From NCBI GenBank assembly GCA_002501085.1, contig DLRL01000096.1, positions 1 to 19,667 on the forward strand: 19,667 nucleotides of DNA, read 5' to 3'. Position 1 is the stretch's first letter. Each line of letters opens with the position of its first letter. Below the pieces are notes generated by a model that saw only the letters and a list, made by a program, of their open reading frames with translations, did not search any database and had not been told where the DNA came from. This stretch comes from Gemmatimonadales bacterium UBA7889. GTDB taxonomy: Bacteria; Gemmatimonadota; Gemmatimonadetes; Longimicrobiales; Gaopeijiaceae. A program made the translations under genes and the position numbers. Below are positions 1 through 7,656 of this stretch, piece by piece.

Positions 1-45
1 GGGGGGGTACGACAAAACCGTCAAAACACCAATCTTGTGCCCCTA

Positions 46-66
46 CTGCTTGCTTCCTGCTTGCTT
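46..66. repeat. Short tandem duplication 3' of tRNA-Val
   Basis: The ten-base word CTGCTTGCTT occurs at 46-55 and again at 57-66, separated by one C. It lies in the 139-base stretch between the contig edge and the 3' end of the tRNA gene, where no coding sequence is visible. It is probably a minor slippage duplication. No integrase gene or copy of the tRNA 3' end is visible to make it an attachment site. Confidence 0.5.
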
Positions 67-139
67 GACAGGAGCCTGCGACACTAGCAAAGAAACCCCA
101 CAACCACCTAAGTGCTTGCAGGGCTTCCAGTTACTTCAG

Positions 140-214
140 TGGGCGCTGCTGGACTCGAACCAGCGACCCCCTGCTTGTAAGGCAGGTGCTCTAACCAGGC
201 TGAGCTAAGCGCCC
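140..214 (-). tRNA. tRNA-Val (anticodon UAC)
   Basis: Read on the minus strand, this folds into a complete 75-nt cloverleaf. The acceptor stem is GGGCGCT paired with AGCGCCC plus discriminator A. The D stem is GCTC/GAGC, the anticodon stem CCTGC/GCAGG with loop CTTACAA (anticodon TAC), and the T stem GCTGG/CCAGC with loop TTCGAGT. Anticodon UAC reads valine GUN codons, mainly GUA and GUG. The 3' CCA is not encoded (the next bases are CTG), so it must be added by CCA transferase. It is transcribed divergently from the serine hydrolase that starts at 381. Confidence 0.96.
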
Positions 215-336
215 TGTGGCCAAAAAGCTAAGAGAGATACGCGGTTCCCGGTATGCGATCTCCAAACCAATCCGCCCTGGCAGTAGAGATCTCCAGTTTC
301 CGCCTGGACTGAAGAATCCTTCTGGACGAATCTAAA

Positions 337-352
337 GTCGATAAAATTCGAC
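337..352 (+). promoter_or_regulatory. Putative -10 box inside an inverted repeat
   Basis: GTCGA (337-341) and TCGAC (348-352) form perfect inverted arms around TAAAAT (342-347), a good sigma-70 -10 hexamer. Transcription from it would begin near 354, giving a leader of about 27 bases that contains the GGGGAG ribosome binding site (367-372) of the gene at 381. The spacing fits a promoter with a possible operator over the -10. The -35 region (TTCTGG, 320-325) matches consensus poorly, so an activator or another sigma factor may be needed. This is pattern matching only. Confidence 0.35.
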
Positions 353-380
353 CTATCTCGGACTTCGGGGAGTCCGACAT

Positions 381-1553
381 ATGAGTTACAGCTCTCAAAA
401 ACTTCTGCTGCCAGTGATTTTGGTCCTGGCCTTGAGCCGGTGTACAGAGACATCTGCGCCGGGGGCAGTGACCGATCTTTGTCCAAATTTCGAGCATTTT
501 GACTCGATCATGGGCCAATTTATGTCCACGAGAAGTATCCACGCTGGCGCTCTCGGGGTGATGAAGAACAATAGGATCGTCTATGAGAAGAGTTTCGGCT
601 GGAAAGATGAGGCCCAACAAACCGTCCTATCCCAGGATGTAATGATGCGCTTAGCAAGTGTCACTAAGCCCATCACAGGAGCTGCAATTAGAAAGCTAGA
701 AAATGAAGAACTCTTGGATTTGGATGATTACGTCTTCGATCTTGACCAACCTGAAGGAGGCATCCTCAGTCTTGAACCCTTCCGATCCTTGGGTGACACG
801 CTTTTGTCACAAGTGACGGTTCGCCACCTCCTAATCCACCGTGGCGGCTGGGATCGCGATGTGGTCGGTGATCTTGCATTCAGGGAAATCCGTATCGCTG
901 AGGCTATGGAGGTCCCAAGTCCCCCAGGGAGGGTTAATACTGCTCGATATGTGTTAGGCCAACCACTCCAACTTCAGCCCGGTTCAGAGAGGGCATACTC
1001 AAATATCGGCTACCTGATGCTCGGGCTTGTCGTCGAAGAGATATCTGGTATCGATTACCTGAGCTATGTGCTGGAAAACGTGTTCGATCCAATCGGAGTA
1101 GCACGTGGAGAACTGATCCAAGGAAGAACATTCCCTGAGGATCAAAATTCTCGCGAACCCTGGTACGACTCTGAAGCTATGAGCAAGAACGTATTCGATC
1201 CCTCCGGACCACAAGTGAAGACCCCGTACGGAGGCTGGGACCTTGAAGGCATGATTTCGTTTGGCGGATTGGTAGCGTCAACTAGGGCGATTCTTGAGTT
1301 CCTGGATACCTACCAGGTCTCGGGAGACGACATAGGCGCCCAACGAACTGGAAGTGAGAGTTCTACATGGAGGCGAAACCACACGGGGAGTCTATCTGGT
1401 ACGAATACGCTCGCTCGGCAACGAGGTGATGGGGTCAACTACGTGGTGCTCTTCAACAAGAGGCCCTCCACTGGAGGATACTATAGTTCGCAGATCCGAG
1501 AAGAAATCGATGATCTCCTCGACCGAGGATTGATCTGCTGGCCTCGAAATTGA
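381..1553 (+). CDS. Exported serine hydrolase, beta-lactamase/class C family
   Basis: A 390-residue protein of the class C beta-lactamase/PBP fold (esterases, D-aminopeptidases, carboxypeptidases). All three active-site motifs are visible: S-V-T-K at 93-96 (nucleophile Ser93, general base Lys96), Y-S-N at 206-208 and H-T-G at 334-336. The hydrophobic N-terminus (residues 8-19) reads as a secretion signal. A cysteine at 21 follows it, but with Arg at -1 this is a poor lipobox. The ATG at 381 is preceded by GGGGAG (367-372, 8-nt spacing). The family covers beta-lactam hydrolysis, ester hydrolysis and peptidoglycan or D-peptide trimming; the sequence does not pick the substrate. I would not call it an antibiotic resistance gene. 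It stands 134 bases upstream of the cytochrome operon and may be a separate transcript. Confidence 0.88.
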   Translation: MSYSSQKLLLPVILVLALSRCTETSAPGAVTDLCPNFEHFDSIMGQFMSTRSIHAGALGVMKNNRIVYEKSFGWKDEAQQTVLSQDVMMRLASVTKPITGAAIRKLENEELLDLDDYVFDLDQPEGGILSLEPFRSLGDTLLSQVTVRHLLIHRGGWDRDVVGDLAFREIRIAEAMEVPSPPGRVNTARYVLGQPLQLQPGSERAYSNIGYLMLGLVVEEISGIDYLSYVLENVFDPIGVARGELIQGRTFPEDQNSREPWYDSEAMSKNVFDPSGPQVKTPYGGWDLEGMISFGGLVASTRAILEFLDTYQVSGDDIGAQRTGSESSTWRRNHTGSLSGTNTLARQRGDGVNYVVLFNKRPSTGGYYSSQIREEIDDLLDRGLICWPRN

Positions 1554-1578
1554 TACCTAAGCTTATCCGCTGCTAAAT

Positions 1579-1622
1579 CCACGAAACCGTGGCTCGGCGC
1601 CGCCGGGTTCCTTACATTTTTT
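1579..1622 (+). terminator. Weak terminator candidate after the serine hydrolase
   Basis: A perfect CCACG/CGTGG hairpin (1579-1583 with 1588-1592, loop AAAC) is followed by GC-rich sequence and then a six-T run at 1617-1622. The T run lies about 25 bases past the hairpin, so this is not a classical intrinsic terminator. The rest of 1554-1663 shows nothing else I can name. Confidence 0.2.
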
Positions 1623-1663
1623 GATGTTGATCGTGGGAGAGGGCCGGTTGGCATCCTAAGATG

Positions 1664-1682
1664 CCTCCATCCTCTGGAGGAT
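1664..1682 (+). promoter_or_regulatory. Hairpin enclosing the ribosome binding site of the cytochrome gene
   Basis: CCTCCA (1664-1669) pairs perfectly with TGGAGG (1675-1680) across a five-base loop. The right arm contains GGAGG (1676-1680), the Shine-Dalgarno of the ATG at 1688 (7-nt spacing). A second, mutually exclusive hairpin is possible: ATCCT (1669-1673) with AGGAT (1678-1682). Both hide the ribosome binding site. It could be a translational switch, or an accident of a strong anti-SD sequence next to the SD. Confidence 0.35.
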
Positions 1683-1687
1683 AGAGC

Positions 1688-4105
1688 ATGAAGACATTAG
1701 CTCTCGGTGCTGCTGCACTGGGTATTTGGCTGACGATTGGAAGCGAACCCAATGGTACCAGTCTGCCTTCTTCCAAAGCCACTGCTGAATACTCGTTTGA
1801 TCACCCGTCGAATCCAGAACTGACGGATGTTGTACAACAGTACTGTGTACGTTGTCACAATGAAGAAAGGCTTACCGGCAACCTCTCACTCGAGACCTTT
1901 GCGGTTGAAGTAGCTGACCAGCAGGCAGAAACCGCAGAGAAGATGATTGTGAAGCTTAGAGCGGGACTGATGCCTCCTCCTGGGGCTCTTCGACCAGAAG
2001 GTGATACGCTCCTTTCACTCGTCCAGACCCTTGAAACAGTGATCGATGAGGCTGCTGCTGGCCGTCCGGATCCAGGTGCCCGCAGATTTCAAAGATTAAA
2101 CCGGGCTGAGTATGAGCGCGTAATCCGGGACCTGTTGGCGCTGAATGTAGATGCTGGCCGTTGGTTACCAGCGGATACATACCTTGGAAGCTTCGATAAT
2201 ATGTCGGCCGCCCAAGGACTTTCGACTACCCTGCTCGAGGCATATTTGAGGGCCGCAACGGAGATCAGTCGATTGGCAATCGGGACACCAGACGCCGTGT
2301 CCTTAAGTGTGAAATACACAAACCCGATAGAAATATCCCAGCACGCCTGGGATCAACTTGAGGGAGCTCCATTCGGTACAAGAGGTGGGATCGTCCTAAC
2401 TCATGATTTCCCGGCAGATGGTGAGTACGTGTTCTCAGTGCAGACCCTATTTGGCAGAGGCATGGGGATAGAGGATCTTGATTTCTCAATCGATGGCGAA
2501 GGGGTTGCACTCCTGGGGTTAGAAAATAATGGAGGTTCAAGCGCTCCGATCGAGACTGAACCTATCTTTGTGCCGGCGGGTCAACACAGAGTCGCAGTAG
2601 CATTCGTCCGTAGGATAGAGGGGCCATACGAGGATCGGCTTAGCCCTCACGCCTGGTCATTCGTTGGGGGTGAAGATGCTCAACAGTGGGCGAACTACGG
2701 AATCACAGCTCTGGTTCACCTGACTGATTTGATGATCACGGGACCTAATAATCCCAGAGGAATATCCGAAACTCCTAGTCGCGAAAAAATCTTCATTTGT
2801 CGACCAGCCTCGCCAGCTGAAGAGAGACCATGTGCTGAATCAATCATATCGAAGTTGGCAAGCGAAGCGTACCGACGACCCGCTACGGCAGCAGACCTAG
2901 AGGGTCCACTGTCCTTCTATATGAGTGCTGCTTCAGAGGGTGGTTTTGAACTTGGGATACGAACAGCACTCCAAGCGATCCTGGCCAGTCCTGCCTTCCT
3001 CTTACGCCTTGAACGAGAACCGAGTCAGGCTGTTTCCGGAGAAAATTACCGCGTAGGAGATTTCGACCTGGCTTCCCGCTTGTCATTTTTCTTATGGGGC
3101 ACATCCCCAGATCAAGAACTACTCGAGTTGGCAGCGCAGGAACAACTAGTCGAGGCCTCGGTGCTGGCTGCACAGGTGGAGAGGATGTTAACTGACCCGC
3201 GTTCTGAGGCCCTCGCCACACGCTTCGCCCATCAGTGGCTACGACTTCAGGATGCAGCTAAGAACCAGCCAGAACCTTACTTCTACCCGGACTTCAACCG
3301 CCAACTTGGCCAAGCGATGGTCCGGGAGACAGAGCTGTTCTTCTACGACTTGGTAAGAGAGGACCGGAGTCTTCTCGAACTTTTGAATGCCGATTATACC
3401 TTCGTTGATGAAAGCCTTGCCCGGCACTATGGAATTCCAGGGGTTTCTGGTTCGGAGTTTCGGCGGGTCAGGTACCCAGATGAGACACGTCGAGGGCTTT
3501 TGGGACATGGGAGTGTGCTCCTTTTGACTTCTATGTCCGACCGAACCTCCCCGGTTCTTAGAGGGAAATGGGTCATGGAAGTACTCATGGGTGCCCCTCC
3601 CCCCCCTCCCCCTCCGGATATCCCAGCATTCGACCAGACGGAGAGTTCGTCCGACGGTCGGCAGCTGACAACGCGGGAACGTATGGAACTGCATCGAGCC
3701 AATCCAACGTGCAACGCTTGCCACCGTTTTATGGATCCTATAGGGCTAGCACTGGATAATTTTGACGTTACAGGTAAATGGCGGATCCGTGAGAACGGGA
3801 TGCCCCTGGACACCCGGGGCACATTTTATGATGGCAGTTCAGTAAACACTCCTAACGAACTTACGAACGTGCTCTTGAAGCGCCCAATCCCGTTGGCACG
3901 CAACTTTGCCTCAAATTTGCTAGCCTATGCGATAGGCCGAAGGGTAGAATACTATGATCAGCCATCTGTTCGGTTGATTGTCCAGGAAGCTGAGGCTAAT
4001 AGCTATCGCATGTCATCGTTCATTAGGGGTGTTGTGGAGAGTATTCCTTTCCAAATGATGCGATCACAGACGACAAACGAAGCACAACACGACTCGGGGA
4101 TGTAA
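1688..4105 (+). CDS. Di-haem DUF1592/DUF1588-type multidomain cytochrome, secreted
   Basis: An 805-residue exported protein of the 'planctomycete cytochrome' architecture. It has a signal peptide (about 1-18), an N-terminal c-type haem site C53-x-x-C56-H57, a DUF1587-like segment near 95-200, and a beta-rich, carbohydrate-binding-like stretch near 220-350. DUF1595- and DUF1592-like helical segments follow (about 370-590). Next comes DUF1588, with a run of seven prolines (637-643) and a second haem site C675-x-x-C678-H679, and last a DUF1585-like C-terminus. Domain names are from motif memory. The haems would be attached in the periplasm by the cytochrome c maturation system. The family occurs widely in marine Planctomycetota, Verrucomicrobiota, Acidobacteriota and Gemmatimonadota; to my knowledge no substrate is established. 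The DUF1552 gene starts four bases downstream. A heptaproline run normally needs EF-P for translation. Confidence 0.9.
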   Translation: MKTLALGAAALGIWLTIGSEPNGTSLPSSKATAEYSFDHPSNPELTDVVQQYCVRCHNEERLTGNLSLETFAVEVADQQAETAEKMIVKLRAGLMPPPGALRPEGDTLLSLVQTLETVIDEAAAGRPDPGARRFQRLNRAEYERVIRDLLALNVDAGRWLPADTYLGSFDNMSAAQGLSTTLLEAYLRAATEISRLAIGTPDAVSLSVKYTNPIEISQHAWDQLEGAPFGTRGGIVLTHDFPADGEYVFSVQTLFGRGMGIEDLDFSIDGEGVALLGLENNGGSSAPIETEPIFVPAGQHRVAVAFVRRIEGPYEDRLSPHAWSFVGGEDAQQWANYGITALVHLTDLMITGPNNPRGISETPSREKIFICRPASPAEERPCAESIISKLASEAYRRPATAADLEGPLSFYMSAASEGGFELGIRTALQAILASPAFLLRLEREPSQAVSGENYRVGDFDLASRLSFFLWGTSPDQELLELAAQEQLVEASVLAAQVERMLTDPRSEALATRFAHQWLRLQDAAKNQPEPYFYPDFNRQLGQAMVRETELFFYDLVREDRSLLELLNADYTFVDESLARHYGIPGVSGSEFRRVRYPDETRRGLLGHGSVLLLTSMSDRTSPVLRGKWVMEVLMGAPPPPPPPDIPAFDQTESSSDGRQLTTRERMELHRANPTCNACHRFMDPIGLALDNFDVTGKWRIRENGMPLDTRGTFYDGSSVNTPNELTNVLLKRPIPLARNFASNLLAYAIGRRVEYYDQPSVRLIVQEAEANSYRMSSFIRGVVESIPFQMMRSQTTNEAQHDSGM

Positions 4106-4109
4106 CAAA

Positions 4110-5540
4110 ATGGAATTCATTACTGGAAAGCACATTTCCCGCCGGTCTTTCGTTCGAGGTATGGGCGCGACAGTCGCTCTGCCATTCTTGGACGCTATGG
4201 TCCCAGCCGGGCGACCGTGGCGAGACTTGGCCGCTGATTCGGGCTACACGCGACTGGTCTGTATTGAAGAATCAATGGGCAGCGCAGGTGGCAGTACCTG
4301 GGGAGATGCTCAGCATCTGTTTGCTCCTGCCAAAACAGGTCGTGATTTTGATTTCCTGCCGACGAGTCAGTTAGCACCTCTCGAAGAGTTTCGAGACTAC
4401 CTGACGATCGTCAGCAATACGGACTGTCGCATGGCAGAGCCATACCGAGCAGAAGAGATCGGAGGAGACCATGACCGCTCAACAGCGGTATTCCTGACAC
4501 AGGCCCACCCCAAGCAAACCCAGGGCTCAGACCTTTATCTCGGAACCTCACTCGATCAGTTGCATGCTCGTCGCTTCGGCCGGGATACAGCGTTGCCATC
4601 ACTTGAACTCTGTACCGAATCAATCGACAGAGGTGGCGGTTGTGCTTACAACTATCACTGCGCATACACAACCTCACTTTCTTGGGCCTCACCTAACCAG
4701 CCGCTCCCTGCAATTCGTGAGCCACGAGTAGTTTTCGAGCGTCTCTTTGGAGCAGGTGATACAGCGGAAGACCGAGCTGCCCGTCGGCGGACGGATCGTA
4801 GCATGATTGATTGGATCGCGACCGAAATAGCCCGGCTTAGAAGGGAACTAGGCGCAGCAGATCGTCTTGCGATGGATGAATACCTAGATCACATCCGAGA
4901 GATCGAGCGTCGAATTCAGCTGGTTGAGGAGAGAAATACAAGCGGAGAGGAACGGGATATGCCCGAAGCTCCCTCTGGAGTCCCAGATTCTTGGGAAGAG
5001 CACATGAAGTTGATGTTCGACCTCCAGCTGCTTGCGCTGCAAACTGACCTGACCAGAGTCATCACGTTCAAAACAGGGTTTGACCAATCGAACCGCAGCT
5101 TCCCTACAAGTGGGACAACGAAGTCACACCACGGGGCATCGCACCACGGCAATATCCCCGCGGATATCATCGACTTCAACAAGATCAATACCTACCGGCT
5201 AAGTCAGGTAGGCTATTTCCTCGAAAAAATGAAGAACACGATGGAAGGTGATGCTTCATTACTCGAAAAAACAGCAATCGTATGGGGATCCCCCATGGGA
5301 GATCCTAACCTCCATAATCATCGCCGCTGCCCGCTAATACTCATGGGTCATGCTAATGGTGCACTCGAAGGGAATCTCCATCTGAAGACACCCGAAGGCA
5401 CACCAATGGCTAACGTCTTGCTAAGCCTTATGCAGGGGATTGGGCACGATGATATGAGGGCTTTTGGAGATAGTACCGCGGAGTTCCCACTCGTCTTCCC
5501 ACGGGGGGTCACCTCGGAAGCTAGTCAGAGGGGGTTGTGA
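4110..5540 (+). CDS. DUF1552 family protein with Tat signal
   Basis: A 476-residue DUF1552 protein, a family related to the DUF1501/sulfatase-like exported proteins and nearly always paired with DUF1592 cytochromes. The N-terminus has a twin-arginine motif (S-R-R-S-F-V-R, Arg11-Arg12) and a hydrophobic stretch ending near Ala33, so it should cross the membrane folded, possibly with a bound metal. Candidate metal ligands are the clustered histidines at 340-341 and 345-346 and the N-x-H-N-H segment at 400-404. A coiled-coil-like charged helix spans about 235-285. It starts four bases after the cytochrome stop (ggggatg upstream serves as ribosome binding site), and its TGA overlaps the GTG start of the ankyrin gene. 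No reaction is known to me; an association with the cytochrome is inferred from context. Confidence 0.9.
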   Translation: MEFITGKHISRRSFVRGMGATVALPFLDAMVPAGRPWRDLAADSGYTRLVCIEESMGSAGGSTWGDAQHLFAPAKTGRDFDFLPTSQLAPLEEFRDYLTIVSNTDCRMAEPYRAEEIGGDHDRSTAVFLTQAHPKQTQGSDLYLGTSLDQLHARRFGRDTALPSLELCTESIDRGGGCAYNYHCAYTTSLSWASPNQPLPAIREPRVVFERLFGAGDTAEDRAARRRTDRSMIDWIATEIARLRRELGAADRLAMDEYLDHIREIERRIQLVEERNTSGEERDMPEAPSGVPDSWEEHMKLMFDLQLLALQTDLTRVITFKTGFDQSNRSFPTSGTTKSHHGASHHGNIPADIIDFNKINTYRLSQVGYFLEKMKNTMEGDASLLEKTAIVWGSPMGDPNLHNHRRCPLILMGHANGALEGNLHLKTPEGTPMANVLLSLMQGIGHDDMRAFGDSTAEFPLVFPRGVTSEASQRGL

Positions 5541-7471
5541 GCACCCGTATGCGATTGAATCTACTTGGAACTCTGTTTGTAGTGGGTCTCCTGTCAGCAG
5601 CTATCTTCCCGTCGGACGTGCCGCTCATTAACGCCGCACAACAAGGGGATACAAGCACGGTTGAATCCTTACTCAAACAGGGTGCAGACCCGAATGCAGC
5701 TGCCGGAGATGGCATGACGGCTTTGCACTGGGCTGCAGAGCGGGGTCACCAGAAGGTGATCGAGCTGTTGATCTCATCTGGTGCAACACTAGATACGAAA
5801 ACAAGAATCGGAGAATATACACCCCTCCACCTGGCCAGTCGGGGTGGACATGGCGGAGTCACACGTCTGCTTCTCAAAGCAGGAAGCAACCCGAATGCAA
5901 CCACTACTACCAGTGGAGTAACACCTCTGCACCTTGCGGCTGCTGCCATAGGGGGAGCGGATGCGGTCACAGCGCTACTCGAGCATGGCTCTGACGCGAA
6001 CGCGACAGAGGTGTCTTCTGGACAGACGCCATTAATTTTTGCAGCAGCGTATAATCGAGCGGCGGCAGTGGCCACGCTACTCGAGCATGATGCCAAACCC
6101 TCCATTACAACAGAGGTTGTCGATGTTATTCAGAGCCTGTTGCTAGACAGGGCAGCTAACCGGCGTTTCCGAGATGCAGTCTCTTTGTTCCGTGAGAATA
6201 GCGAGATAGACAGAAATTGGGATCCAAGCTCTAGCCAGGTTCAGGAAGCTGTGAGTTCTCAGAGGGAATTCCTTAGATCCAGTGATAACTCGGAGGATCG
6301 AGATCCAGATGATCTCGTATCTCTTAGGCCAGATTACCCTGGGGGACCAGATGTAGAGCGTCCCCCGTACAGGGAGACTTTGGTCGGTATGACTGGGGGT
6401 ATGACAGCGCTACTACATGCGGCTCGTGAAGGACACTTGGAGGCGACGCTAGCACTCCTAGAAGGTGGTGCAGACGTTAACCAGGTAAGCGGTGGAGATC
6501 GAACTAGCCCACTACTGATGGCAGTGCTCAATGGGCAATTCGACCTGGCTCTACTGCTGCTAGAGTGGGGTGCCGACCCTGATCTCGCAGCTTCCACTGA
6601 CGGAGTTACTCCGCTCTTCGCCGTGCTCCAAACAGAATGGGCACCGAAGTCAAATTATCCACAGCCTCGTGCACAGGATATTCAGCAAGCCGAGTACTTG
6701 GACGTCCTCAGGACGCTTCTTGAGGCAGGAGCAAATCCCAATGTTCAGCTGAATACACATCTGTGGTATTGGGAGTATGGTTTAACAAAGATGGGGATAG
6801 ACCTTACAGGTGCTACTCCGTTTTGGCGTGCTGCATTTGCTCAAGATCTTGGAGCACTCCGGCTCTTAGCTGATCACGGAGCGGACCCAAATATTCCAAC
6901 ATGGTGGCCTGAAGTAGGCATGCGTGAGCGTAGGCAGGAGGATGGACGGCAACAGGAAGATTCTGGGATAACCCCGATTCCTTATGGGGCAGATAACGCA
7001 CATCCGATCCATGCTGCGGCTGGAGGCGGATACCTAGGGCTAGGCGCTTTCAGTGTAAGAAATGTACCCAACCAATTTCTGCCTACACTCAAGTACCTGG
7101 TTGAGGAACATGGCGCCGATGTAAATCTCGCAGACTCGTGGGGCTATACACCCCTGCACTACGCAGCTTCGAGAGGGGACAACGAGATGATACTCTATCT
7201 CGTATCACAGGGAGCAGATGTCTTGGCTATAACACGCCTCGGACAGTCAACTGCGGATATGGCCCGAGGAGGCCGTGCAGGATTCTTTACACGATTCGCA
7301 TTTCCAGAGACTGAAGCGCTCTTGATCAATCTAGGCTCGACGCTTGAGTGCCTACATACACACTTCCTCGACACTGGAGATTATTGTCCAGGTTCTGGGG
7401 TCAATAGAGACGAGTGGGGAAGTACTACAAACCAACGAAAGCCATTGATTGGCGGGACCCCGAGATACTGA
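5537..7471 (+). CDS. Exported ankyrin-repeat protein
   Basis: A 644-residue protein with an N-terminal hydrophobic signal (about 7-25) followed by two ankyrin arrays. The repeats show the usual T-P/A-L-H-x-A and G-A-D-x-N signatures. The first array covers roughly 33-190 and the second 284-600. Between them lies a charged, low-complexity insert (about 195-283). GTG start: its GTG overlaps the TGA of the DUF1552 gene (GTGA at 5537-5540), with GAGGGGG just upstream, so translation is probably coupled. Ankyrin arrays bind proteins; secretion and operon position suggest a periplasmic scaffold or partner for the cytochrome and DUF1552 proteins. The only two cysteines in the protein, C605 and C617, lie near the C-terminus with H607 and H609 between them. 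It is third and last in the operon. Confidence 0.9.
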   Translation: MSTRMRLNLLGTLFVVGLLSAAIFPSDVPLINAAQQGDTSTVESLLKQGADPNAAAGDGMTALHWAAERGHQKVIELLISSGATLDTKTRIGEYTPLHLASRGGHGGVTRLLLKAGSNPNATTTTSGVTPLHLAAAAIGGADAVTALLEHGSDANATEVSSGQTPLIFAAAYNRAAAVATLLEHDAKPSITTEVVDVIQSLLLDRAANRRFRDAVSLFRENSEIDRNWDPSSSQVQEAVSSQREFLRSSDNSEDRDPDDLVSLRPDYPGGPDVERPPYRETLVGMTGGMTALLHAAREGHLEATLALLEGGADVNQVSGGDRTSPLLMAVLNGQFDLALLLLEWGADPDLAASTDGVTPLFAVLQTEWAPKSNYPQPRAQDIQQAEYLDVLRTLLEAGANPNVQLNTHLWYWEYGLTKMGIDLTGATPFWRAAFAQDLGALRLLADHGADPNIPTWWPEVGMRERRQEDGRQQEDSGITPIPYGADNAHPIHAAAGGGYLGLGAFSVRNVPNQFLPTLKYLVEEHGADVNLADSWGYTPLHYAASRGDNEMILYLVSQGADVLAITRLGQSTADMARGGRAGFFTRFAFPETEALLINLGSTLECLHTHFLDTGDYCPGSGVNRDEWGSTTNQRKPLIGGTPRY

Positions 7472-7581
7472 GTCTTGTTTCTCTAATTCTCGTGCTCACC
7501 TCCAGTTGTATTGTCCTTGCCTACCCTTAGGACGATATCAGCTGCCGACCGCGTGAGCTGTTCAGTAAGTAAAACCCCTTC

Positions 7582-7624
7582 ATGCCCATCGGCCTGTTCG
7601 ACTATGACCACCGATGATGCCCAT
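7582..7624. repeat. Direct and inverted repeat upstream of the transporter gene
   Basis: ATGCCCAT occurs at 7582-7589 and 7617-7624. Nested within, CATCGG (7587-7592) and CCGATG (7611-7616) are perfect inverted arms separated by 18 bases. The block lies 33 bases upstream of the transporter ATG (7657) in the 185-base gap after the ankyrin gene, where an operator or leader hairpin could sit. Short enough to be chance. Confidence 0.25.
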
Positions 7625-7656
7625 TAGTAAAAACCTGCCTAAAGAGACGATATGAT

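Noticed and set aside
1..140. Possible CRISPR or attachment site at the left edge
   Set aside because: Only one short tandem duplication is present; no spacer-repeat periodicity, integrase or repeat of the tRNA end.
381..1553. Reading the serine hydrolase as an AmpC antibiotic-resistance beta-lactamase
   Set aside because: The S-x-x-K, Y-x-N and H-T-G motifs are shared by the whole family of esterases and peptidases. H-T-G in place of K-T-G and the low resemblance elsewhere do not support a true beta-lactamase.
3239..3724. Minus-strand ORF of 161 codons inside the cytochrome gene
   Set aside because: It lies wholly antisense to a well-supported DUF1592/DUF1588 coding region, with low-complexity translation of the proline tract and no family resemblance.
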